A stretch of DNA of 47,854 nucleotides. Source: Lachnospiraceae bacterium AD3010. GTDB taxonomy: Bacteria > Bacillota > Clostridia > Lachnospirales > Lachnospiraceae. The stretch spans positions 1-47,854 of the forward strand of contig JHWU01000025.1 of NCBI GenBank assembly GCA_000622025.1. Direction: 5' to 3'. Below, in pieces: positions 34,754-42,265 of this stretch; the first letter of the stretch is position 1, and every line of letters starts with the position of its first letter. Position numbers and translations under genes: made by a program. The notes below the pieces were generated by a model. The model worked only from the letters and a program-made list of their open reading frames with translations, made no database searches and was not told where the DNA came from.

Positions 34754-36160
34754 ATGGCTATATGTATTTGTTGCGGAAATGAATATGACGGATGCCTGTG
34801 CGAGGAATGTGCAGGGAAGACAGATATAGAGGATCTTTGCAACAGGATCATAGCATACAATCCAGGTATCGCTGATAATCCGAATGCGGACCCGATATGG
34901 GAAAAGGTAGCGGCAGAAATGACATATCCTTCTTATTTCAGGAATGTTGCATATGCTGTTGCAGATTTCCTGCCCAGTCCGAGGAAAGAATGGCAGAAGA
35001 TCCATAGCATCGTCAAGGATGGCGTCCGAGTGCCGAGAGCCAGTAAGGCGTGGTTCTATCAAGTCTATGATGAGATCATCGGTTCAAAAGAGCTGAGTAA
35101 GACAGAGAAGATTCGTCTTAAAGGACTGATGCTGGAGACTCTCTATCAGGATTACAGATACGGTGAAGCTAATGAGCTTGCGTTAGATCTGCTGGACCGT
35201 CCCTTGGATGTATGGCAGGCTGCATATGTAATTGCCGAATTTTTCTGCCAGACAAGGCGCTATGACGAAGCAGAGGATGCTATGAGCGTTGGTAGAACAT
35301 TGGCATCTGACAACAAGACGGCAATCGGAACCTTTGACGATCTGCTGGCTAAACATGAAAAGAGACGTGCCGCAGCTGATGCTGAGAAGAAGGGGGAGTA
35401 TTTACCGAATCCCAAGGAAGGGAAAGCGGAAGCAATAGAGAAATATAAGGAGTTTATGACTTCTATAGGAATCGACGTAAACACATCGTCCACCAAATCT
35501 TCGGGTGGCGGAAGATATCCTACGCCTATTCCTAAGGGAGAGTATCCGGAACTGATCGAAACAAGAGATCCTTCATTTGACAGTTTCGTGGCATTTGATC
35601 TTGAGACCACCGGAAAGCATCCGGCAACGGACAGTATCATTGAGATCGGAGCTGTAAGGGTTGTAAATGGCGAGATCAAAGAGACAGAGACATTTATATT
35701 CCAGGAGTTTGTGAAGCCATTTAAGAAGAGTGTGCCTGACTTTATCACAGAACTTACCGGGATTACCAAAGAAGATGTAAAGGATGCCCGTCAGATGTGG
35801 GATGTCGTGCCCGATTTCATGAAGTTTGTCGGCGATGACATATTGGTTGGATACAACAGCGTGTATTTTGACGGCCAGTTTATACAGCGGGCAGGCAGAT
35901 ACAGTAATCAGATATACACCAATAAGCACTTCGATGTATGGAGATACGCGAAGGAATTGAAGGATATCATCGGCTACACAGGTGAAAACTTTAAGCTTGG
36001 TACTGTGGGCGATTTTCTTGGTATTAAGAACCCAGAGGCACACCGCGCACTGGCTGATGCCATTACGACGGCAAGGATATTCCTTAAGCTGAAAGAGATG
36101 AGTGCAGGAAAGACTTCTGCCACGACCGATGGAAGCGTTCTGGATCTGGAGGATTGGTAA
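34754..36160 (+). CDS. DEDDh 3'-5' exonuclease with N-terminal zinc finger
   Basis: A 468-residue protein. The first 20 residues have C4-x-C6-C7...C14-x-C16-x2-C19, a likely zinc knuckle. A helical region follows (about 80-210). The C-terminal half is a DnaQ-like exonuclease: FVAFDLETTG (Exo I, D and E), GYNSVYFDGQFI (Exo II, D) and HRALADA (Exo III, H and D). All four acids and the His are present. It is like PolC/DinG-type exonucleases. AAGGTAGAGGTAG precedes the ATG, 9 bases after the helicase stop, so both enzymes are made together and may process the same DNA. Confidence 0.9.
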   Translation: MAICICCGNEYDGCLCEECAGKTDIEDLCNRIIAYNPGIADNPNADPIWEKVAAEMTYPSYFRNVAYAVADFLPSPRKEWQKIHSIVKDGVRVPRASKAWFYQVYDEIIGSKELSKTEKIRLKGLMLETLYQDYRYGEANELALDLLDRPLDVWQAAYVIAEFFCQTRRYDEAEDAMSVGRTLASDNKTAIGTFDDLLAKHEKRRAAADAEKKGEYLPNPKEGKAEAIEKYKEFMTSIGIDVNTSSTKSSGGGRYPTPIPKGEYPELIETRDPSFDSFVAFDLETTGKHPATDSIIEIGAVRVVNGEIKETETFIFQEFVKPFKKSVPDFITELTGITKEDVKDARQMWDVVPDFMKFVGDDILVGYNSVYFDGQFIQRAGRYSNQIYTNKHFDVWRYAKELKDIIGYTGENFKLGTVGDFLGIKNPEAHRALADAITTARIFLKLKEMSAGKTSATTDGSVLDLEDW

Positions 36161-36180
36161 AAACATAAAAAATATATGAG

Positions 36181-36217
36181 ATAGACAGATTCTGTCCAAG
36201 TAAATTGAGCATAATAT
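36181..36217 (+). promoter_or_regulatory. Second copy of the operator-like inverted repeat
   Basis: ATAGACAGATTCTGTCCAA (36181-36199) agrees with the repeat at 31016 in 15 of 19 positions and keeps the core GACAG-ATT-CTGTC. CATAAT (36210-36215) stands at the same distance as TATACT at the first site. It precedes a decayed gene, so the promoter may still be controlled although its gene is dead. Confidence 0.5.
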
Positions 36218-36235
36218 GTATAAATTAACAATAAG

Positions 36236-36622
36236 TTGGAGGGGGAATACACGGATTTCTTAACACCACACTCTTTTGGAGCGCTTGTACGCGAAATTGA
36301 GAAGAAAACCGATGAGGAGAGAAGGGAAATCATAATGGACAACTATGACATTATAACAGGGTCTTATGCTCAGAGCTTTTCAAACGGAATACAGATGGGA
36401 TAGATAGTTATTTTAGGAGGGCTGCAAGCGGCGTTTGACAAATTGGATGTTATACCTTCCGAGAAATATCGTATCGGGAAAGAGTTACTTGGTGATGTTG
36501 TTGATAATGAAGATGAACTGAAACAGGTTTTTCACGGCTATTCCAGTCATATGGAAGAGTCAGTTTGCAAAATGGTGTCAACTGTTAATAATGATGAATT
36601 CCAGATAGTGCTGAGATATTGA
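36236..36622 (+). pseudogene. Decayed ORF with lost start and internal amber stop
   Basis: One frame runs from 36236 to a TGA at 36620 and is broken only by TAG at 36401. A fine ribosome site (GGAGGGGG) stands just before ACG at 36251, which seems to be a mutated ATG; the only other start is a TTG within the site. The first part reads DFLTPHSFGALVREIEKK and the part after the stop reads LQAAFDKLDVIPSEKY, both of coding character. I do not recognise the family. The operator-like repeat stands upstream. Confidence 0.55.
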
Positions 36623-36631
36623 TCCGCTTCG

Positions 36632-36724
36632 GTAAGAGAGAAAATACCGGGTTTTCCGAAGCGTCAGTTTTCTACGATTTACTGCATTGATCGCACAATG
36701 GAGCATGAAGTCTTAGATGATTAA
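36632..36724 (+). pseudogene. Fragment of a WYL regulator gene
   Basis: About 30 codons (FPKRQFSTIYCIDRTMEHEV) match residues about 194-224 of the intact WYL protein encoded at 37609-38565 (VPKRPFPTIYRIDRIAEYEV) at both the protein and DNA level. The fragment ends at TAA (36722). It has neither the DNA-binding domain nor the C-terminus. It is a remnant of a second WYL copy that was deleted. Confidence 0.75.
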
Positions 36725-36747
36725 ACAAATGAAAGGTAGCAAAAGCA

Positions 36748-37584
36748 ATGTCAGCGGATTTGAATACATTTATTGAGATTGAAGGAACAAAGAAAGAAGT
36801 AAAAGCAATAATAAAAGTAATAAAAGAATATTGTAGAAATAACATGGAAACACAATTAGAAAATACGAGAATTGGGAAAAAGAGAAAATTTGATGGTAAG
36901 AATGATGTCGAATTGAATGTGTTGACCCAAAAGGAAATAGATATATTTCTTACGGAATGCAAGAAAAAAGTATATATAGAAGCGAATGGACCTTATGGAA
37001 GATATGGCAGACTAGATGAAGCTAGAGTATTTGAGGCGATTGCAGAAGCTGCTCCTAAAGCTAAATATAAGGCTAGGACGGAAGGATTTATGACAGGCCA
37101 ACGGGATATTCTGGTAGGGGAACTAAAGAAGGGAATGCTGTATATATCGTATAGTTGCCTGCCGAATGATTGTTTTGTAAGTGAAGAAGATGATGATCCT
37201 TCTGAAGAATGGCTTACTGAAAATAGTATATATGACCCTATAAAGAAAGAATATATGAGAGATTACTCTGTAGAAGAATATATAAGTTCAATGATGAAAA
37301 AAATGTCATTAGAACAATTCAAGAGTATTTTTGGATTATCCAAAGCAGAAGTAAGTAGTGAGAAATACCATGATTATATTTATGAGTGTTATTGTTCATA
37401 TCAATTTCCGAAGATGAGTTATGTCGATTTTAAATTTGCTTTTCCTGATGCTGAAATTGTTGACGTAGAGTTTGATAGAAACGTAGTAACTGCGATAAAA
37501 GAATATGGGCTGGTGGATTATGAAACGTTTTGTCATCAAGGTGAAGAAGGCAGGTCTGAGATGACAGGAAATACGAAGATGTGA
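36748..37584 (+). CDS. Hypothetical protein (278 aa)
   Basis: A soluble, charged 278-residue protein with no recognised domain. Its N-terminus (IEIEGTKKEVKAIIKVIKEY) and a later helix (MKKMSLEQFKSIFGL) resemble parts of the protein at 38583 (LSCKKEQKEEVREFLF and KVPFDEFTKIFKI). The two may belong to one loose family. AAAGGTAGC precedes the ATG. It stands 24 bases before the WYL regulator and is likely cotranscribed with it. Function unknown. Confidence 0.65.
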   Translation: MSADLNTFIEIEGTKKEVKAIIKVIKEYCRNNMETQLENTRIGKKRKFDGKNDVELNVLTQKEIDIFLTECKKKVYIEANGPYGRYGRLDEARVFEAIAEAAPKAKYKARTEGFMTGQRDILVGELKKGMLYISYSCLPNDCFVSEEDDDPSEEWLTENSIYDPIKKEYMRDYSVEEYISSMMKKMSLEQFKSIFGLSKAEVSSEKYHDYIYECYCSYQFPKMSYVDFKFAFPDAEIVDVEFDRNVVTAIKEYGLVDYETFCHQGEEGRSEMTGNTKM

Positions 37585-37608
37585 TAGTAGAATAGCGGTG
37601 GATAGGTT

Positions 37609-38565
37609 ATGGATAAAAAGGTTGAGAGAATTATCAATCTCTTTAACCGCTTAAATGACGGGGAAATCCTGGTAAAAGCGGATGAAGCTTCCAGATTTGA
37701 AGTTAACGAGAGGTCTATACAGAGAGATTTAGATGACATTAGAGCATACTTCGCAAATGATCCTGAGTCAAACAGAGAATTGATTTATGATCGTGCAAAA
37801 CGTGGTTATATTTTGGTTCAGAACCAGAAAAAGAGCCTAACAAACAGTGAGATACTGACGGTATGTAAGATTCTTTTAGAGAGCCGTTCCCTGACAAAGG
37901 CTGAAATGTATCCGATCATAGATAAACTGCTTCAGTGCTGCGTTCCATATAAGAACTATAAGCAAGTGTCGGATCTGATAAGTAATGAGAAATTCCATTA
38001 TCTGGAGCCGCATCATGGTAAGAAATTTGTGGATGATATGTGGGATATCAGCAGCGCGGTATATGAGCACAGACTGATGAGAATCCGATACCAGAAACTC
38101 AAGGAACCGGATAAGGTCATGAGATTGATTCAGCCTGTAGGGATTATGTTCTCGGAGTATTACTTCTACCTATGCGCCTACATATCTGTAAGCGAAGAAA
38201 TGCCGGATGTTCCAAAGCGTCCGTTTCCGACGATTTATCGCATTGACCGAATAGCAGAGTATGAGGTCTTGGATGAACACTTCCATGTTCCGTACGCGGA
38301 AAGATTTGAAGAGGGGGAATTTAGAAAAAGAATTCAGTTCATGTTCGGTGGGGAGTTGAGAAAGATTCTATTCCTTTATAAGGGGCTCAGTATAGAAGCC
38401 GTTCTTGATCGTTTCCCTACAGCCGAAATTATACGCAATGATGAAACGGGATGGCTTGTAAGTGCTGAAGTATACGGTGATGGTGTTGATATATGGCTTA
38501 GAGGTCAGGGTGACATCATAGAGGTGGTTTCTGACGGCAAGAAGAATGAACCTAAGAATACTTAA
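37609..38565 (+). CDS. WYL-domain transcription regulator
   Basis: A 318-residue regulator. The N-terminal winged helix-turn-helix (about 1-65, with VNERSIQRDLDDIRAYF) is of the DeoR/HTH_11 type. The middle WYL domain (about 140-215) has HRLMRIRYQKLKEP and YYFYLCAYIS. The C-terminal WCX region (about 235-310) includes IQFMFGGELRKI. WYL proteins sense ligands such as nucleic acids and often control defence and phage-related genes. It is the only intact regulator in the window, so it is the best candidate to bind the 31016/36181 repeats, though that is inference. It lies between two hypothetical genes. Confidence 0.88.
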   Translation: MDKKVERIINLFNRLNDGEILVKADEASRFEVNERSIQRDLDDIRAYFANDPESNRELIYDRAKRGYILVQNQKKSLTNSEILTVCKILLESRSLTKAEMYPIIDKLLQCCVPYKNYKQVSDLISNEKFHYLEPHHGKKFVDDMWDISSAVYEHRLMRIRYQKLKEPDKVMRLIQPVGIMFSEYYFYLCAYISVSEEMPDVPKRPFPTIYRIDRIAEYEVLDEHFHVPYAERFEEGEFRKRIQFMFGGELRKILFLYKGLSIEAVLDRFPTAEIIRNDETGWLVSAEVYGDGVDIWLRGQGDIIEVVSDGKKNEPKNT

Positions 38566-38582
38566 AAGGGGCATGATAAGGT

Positions 38583-39356
38583 ATGCTGAGTTTATCCTGT
38601 AAAAAAGAACAGAAAGAAGAGGTCAGAGAGTTCCTATTTACAGAGCTTTCAAAAATGTACTTGCATAGTGTTTGCCGTTTAAGCGGAAATGACGCAACAT
38701 ATGGGGAAGCAGATTTTGAACTTATTGAAAAGGGAATAGCTACCCTTAAAGAGATTATTAAAGTGAAAGATAAAAAGGGCGGTTTTTCTGTTGATACAAG
38801 CACAACAGAAGATATATGTTTATGCATGGTGGATGATAATGCTTATACAGATGGTTATCATCAAGATAAAGAGAGCTCTATAGAATTTGCATTGCAGAAT
38901 GTTGTTGATAAATACCCTAATGTGACGGTAAAGGGTGAGTTTGAGATTTCTGATGGGTGCTATTACACGGAAGATAAAATAGTAACAAAGAATGGGAAGA
39001 TTATTGTAATTCATGAAGATGGAAAGGAAAATAGCATCAAAGAGGATGAGAAATATGATGAGAAAGGTTTTCTCAAAGATGCTATTGAAAAGGTTCCGTT
39101 TGATGAATTTACTAAAATATTTAAGATAGATGGAAATATATTCACAGTGAAAGAATATAAGGATATGTTACTCTCGGCTATGTTGAAGCGAAAGACCATT
39201 TTTGATTATACGAGTAGTGATTATAAGGAATTCGAACTGTTTATATATTTATATGTATTTGATCACGACTGTATGAAGATAACAGAAGAAGAGTATCTTG
39301 GATGTATGAAAACCTTTGTTGATAGGTTACCCGATCCGGATAAGTATAAAATATAG
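38583..39356 (+). CDS. Hypothetical protein (257 aa)
   Basis: A 257-residue acidic protein. It has a helical N-terminus, a beta-rich middle (NVTVKGEFEISDGCYYTEDK, then TKNGKIIVIHEDG) and a helical C-terminal part (VPFDEFTKIFKIDG, EEEYLGCMKTFVDRLPDPDKY). The middle resembles the segment YTDISYEGLIAYEW of the protein at 44365, and the C-terminal helix resembles the protein at 36748. No motif of an enzyme is seen. It follows the WYL gene by 17 bases. Confidence 0.65.
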   Translation: MLSLSCKKEQKEEVREFLFTELSKMYLHSVCRLSGNDATYGEADFELIEKGIATLKEIIKVKDKKGGFSVDTSTTEDICLCMVDDNAYTDGYHQDKESSIEFALQNVVDKYPNVTVKGEFEISDGCYYTEDKIVTKNGKIIVIHEDGKENSIKEDEKYDEKGFLKDAIEKVPFDEFTKIFKIDGNIFTVKEYKDMLLSAMLKRKTIFDYTSSDYKEFELFIYLYVFDHDCMKITEEEYLGCMKTFVDRLPDPDKYKI

Positions 39357-39368
39357 AGAGGTGACGCT

Positions 39369-39560
39369 ATGCATGGAAACGATTCTTTAGACATTGAAAG
39401 ACTTAGGGATGATATGGAAAGTGAATCGCTCGGTGCTTTTTTTGGTGGAGGTTTTGGAGGAGCACTTATTGAAGCATCGGAAATTAAAAGAGCTTCAGAT
39501 GATGAACTGATCAAAATGGCCAAAAGACAAGGGATAAATCTTGATAGGTATGTCAATTAA
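39369..39560 (+). CDS. Small Gly-rich hypothetical protein (63 aa)
   Basis: A 63-residue protein with a polar N-terminus, a glycine-rich hydrophobic centre (LGAFFGGGFGGALIEASEIK) and a helical end (SDDELIKMAKRQGINLDRYV) that looks like a small helical hairpin domain. GAGAGGTGACGC precedes the ATG. It is placed 12 bases after the preceding gene, in the same direction. Function unknown. Confidence 0.55.
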   Translation: MHGNDSLDIERLRDDMESESLGAFFGGGFGGALIEASEIKRASDDELIKMAKRQGINLDRYVN

Positions 39561-39601
39561 TTTATATCTAAAGAATTTGAGAAAGAGGAGAGATTAAAGG
39601 A

Positions 39602-40534
39602 ATGAGCGCATCACAAAATGGAGTCTTCTTAAGAATTAATGGAAAAGAAATTTCCAAACTGCTTAGTCAGATGTTTAAGGCTGACACAACCCAAAGAAAA
39701 TACTTTAGTATCAAGGGTGATGATGTTGTAATAGACCTTGATAATTACATGGGGCAAGATAGCATTCAGAGTATAGATATGCCTACCAGAATAACGAGAT
39801 CAGATGAAGTTATAGAAAAAGTATATGATCTTGTTAGATTATTTAGTCAAGAGTTTGTTGAAAAGAAACTGGATAGAGTAGATAAAGCAGTTTCTAGAAT
39901 AAAAGAAATTGACTGGAGATACTTTGTTTCGAATTATGAATCGTGGGATATTGAGATGCCGGAGGGCGAAGATGTAGCTGGTGTATTTACTTATAGTAGA
40001 TTTGTATATGATTCAAAGAAAAGAGTTTGTGGCTATAAAGACAAAACAGGATATTTGAAAGAAGGAGAGTACGTTGATATACGGGACTATCTTTATGATG
40101 ATACAGATATCGTAAGTTTTCTAAAAGATAATAAAATACAAATACCGAGGAAACCTTTTGATGGAGAATATGTTAGGGAAACAATAGAGACTGATTGTGG
40201 AAAAAGGGTAAATGTACTGATAAGGGTGAGACCGGATTCATATATATACGCAGAGATGAAGTGTGAAATAGAAGGAAAAGAGTGGTTTTTTGTTTTGACT
40301 GATTACGACTGCGGTTTTTGGGAAGCTCACTCAATGAGTGTTATAGACATAGAGGACAGATTTCATACTGATGAAATTTCTTTTGAAGAATATAAGGATT
40401 TACTAAATTGCGACAAACTTTTGTTTTCATTAGGGGAATTATCTGGATATCCAATTCATATAGGAAAATATGATGATCAATATCAGCTAGTGAAAAAGGC
40501 TGTCTTAAAAGTAGCAAGTTATTATGGAATTTGA
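39602..40534 (+). CDS. Hypothetical protein (310 aa)
   Basis: A 310-residue protein without a recognised domain. It has mixed alpha/beta character with a Trp/Tyr-rich middle (DWRYFVSNYESWDIEMPEG, and KCEIEGKEWFFVLTDYDCGF). No signal peptide, membrane helix or catalytic pattern is evident. GAAAGAGGAGAG stands before the ATG, with the spacing a little long. It belongs to the same run of genes as the WYL regulator. Function cannot be assigned. Confidence 0.65.
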   Translation: MSASQNGVFLRINGKEISKLLSQMFKADTTQRKYFSIKGDDVVIDLDNYMGQDSIQSIDMPTRITRSDEVIEKVYDLVRLFSQEFVEKKLDRVDKAVSRIKEIDWRYFVSNYESWDIEMPEGEDVAGVFTYSRFVYDSKKRVCGYKDKTGYLKEGEYVDIRDYLYDDTDIVSFLKDNKIQIPRKPFDGEYVRETIETDCGKRVNVLIRVRPDSYIYAEMKCEIEGKEWFFVLTDYDCGFWEAHSMSVIDIEDRFHTDEISFEEYKDLLNCDKLLFSLGELSGYPIHIGKYDDQYQLVKKAVLKVASYYGI

Positions 40535-40555
40535 TGATGACGAGGAGGATATCAA

Positions 40556-42223
40556 ATGATTAATGCATATGTGAATGGAGAAATGATGGAATTGCTGGCG
40601 GGCGTCGAAACTAAAGAGGCGCTTAGTGACAGGAAAGATGTCACTATCGAATTCATAGATATAGCACCACTGACAGCTGTGATTTCATATGAAGACGATA
40701 CTGCTGAGATATCTGTTTATGTTAGGGATGAATTGCACACTAATAAAAGCATAGAAATGCATGGTTTATCAAAGAACGGTATAGTAGAGGTTGACGAAGG
40801 AGATGACGAAACTGTACAAATTGCGTTTGCTGTTGCTGAAGGGATAAACAAATATCTTGTTGGAAAGACAATTTTAGATCAGTTGAATAATGTGGAGGAC
40901 GATTCTAAAGGTATTCTTTTTACGCAACAGGATGGGAAAATTATTTCCAGTGTTGTAGAAGGAAAACAGCGACCGGCGCTTTTGTGTACAACGTTGTTTG
41001 GAGCCCCTAGGATGGTCAGACCTTATGGTGATGAAATAGCGGATAGATTTAGAATAGATTCCATGTCTGCAGAAGAATTGGAAAAAGCTGCAGAAGAAGG
41101 TGACGATGCTGCAATGGAAGAGTTGGCCATGGCATATTTGAATGGCTCAGATAACTTTGATGAGGATCCGGAAAAATCATTTTTCTGGTTTGAAAAAAGT
41201 GCTCAAGCAGGTAATAGTCAGTCAATGTTTAATGCTGGACTTGCATTAGCTAAGGGATTTGGAACAGAAAGAGACTTTCTTAAAGCGGCAGAGTGGATGG
41301 AAAAGGCTGCTTCTGCTGGGGATACAGATGCGGTGGAATGTGCTGTAGATTATAAAAAACTTGCAGAAGCTTGGGATAAGGCGAATTCAGGTGATGCCCA
41401 GGCACAGGCGGATTTGGCAGCTGGATTAATGAAACTAGGAGGTTCTCTGGAACAAGCTGGAGAAGGCAGGGATTATAAAGAATCTGTGATGTGGGCTCAA
41501 AAGTCTGTGGATCAAGGAAATCCCGATGGATGTTGGACATTAGCTTTAGCGTATCATCATGGACGTGGAGTTGATGAAGATATGGACAAAGCAATTGAGT
41601 TTTATCAAAAAGGCGCAGATTTAGGGAGTGCCTCGTGTATGCACAATCTTGGGTGTGAATACATGTCGGGGAAAAATATAAATAAGGATGCTCACAAAGG
41701 CTTCGAACTGATAAAAAAGGCGGCTGAAAATGGGAATGGACTAGCTATGCGTGATTTGGGAAGGTGCTATCAGTTTGCAAACGGAACGCCTGGGAACATG
41801 AAGAAAGCGGTTGAATGGTATGAAAAAGCTCTAGAGATTATTGATGATCCAGAATTGGAACAAAAAACAATGATGTTCAAGATGATGGCCAATTCTGATC
41901 CTAGTTTTGCAGAGGATTATCCTGAGGATACAGGTGGTGAGGAGTATGATTCTTCAAAACTGCTAAATGACGATGTTGAATCAGTTGAGAAAGCCGACAA
42001 TGAACAAATGGACAAGTATATGACGGGTATGGCTCCGGATGCTGTCACAAATGCTTGGAAATATGAGGATGAGCTTGATATGGTAGGGTACTTACCAAAC
42101 GAAATACATGGTGAAGCTGCATGGGAAAACCTTCCGAGAGTTAATTGTAAGGCAAGCGAAGGCGATTCGAAAGCAATTGCAATACTTAAAGAACTGGATG
42201 ATTTAAATAATTCAATGCAATAA
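40556..42223 (+). CDS. Sel1-repeat protein with N-terminal module shared with next gene
   Basis: A 555-residue protein. Residues about 1-165 form a module that ends QRPALLCTTLFGAPRMVRPY and is alignable to the N-terminus of the following protein (PDLPCSVFLLGEQLCRPY). Residues about 170-440 hold Sel1 repeats, for example AMAYLNGSDNFDEDPEKSFF, AYHHGRGVDEDMDKAIEFY and LGRCYQFANGTPGNMKKAVE. The last 110 residues are acidic. It is likely a scaffold that binds partner proteins through the solenoid. GAGGAGGATATCA precedes the ATG. Function is otherwise unknown. Confidence 0.82.
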   Translation: MINAYVNGEMMELLAGVETKEALSDRKDVTIEFIDIAPLTAVISYEDDTAEISVYVRDELHTNKSIEMHGLSKNGIVEVDEGDDETVQIAFAVAEGINKYLVGKTILDQLNNVEDDSKGILFTQQDGKIISSVVEGKQRPALLCTTLFGAPRMVRPYGDEIADRFRIDSMSAEELEKAAEEGDDAAMEELAMAYLNGSDNFDEDPEKSFFWFEKSAQAGNSQSMFNAGLALAKGFGTERDFLKAAEWMEKAASAGDTDAVECAVDYKKLAEAWDKANSGDAQAQADLAAGLMKLGGSLEQAGEGRDYKESVMWAQKSVDQGNPDGCWTLALAYHHGRGVDEDMDKAIEFYQKGADLGSASCMHNLGCEYMSGKNINKDAHKGFELIKKAAENGNGLAMRDLGRCYQFANGTPGNMKKAVEWYEKALEIIDDPELEQKTMMFKMMANSDPSFAEDYPEDTGGEEYDSSKLLNDDVESVEKADNEQMDKYMTGMAPDAVTNAWKYEDELDMVGYLPNEIHGEAAWENLPRVNCKASEGDSKAIAILKELDDLNNSMQ

Positions 42224-42265
42224 TGGATAACTGATATGTCAACAATTGATTAGGAGGATCGCACA

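Noticed and set aside
35573-36199. 208-codon frame on the - strand
   Set aside because: It is antisense to the exonuclease gene, which has full catalytic motifs. It is a shadow frame.
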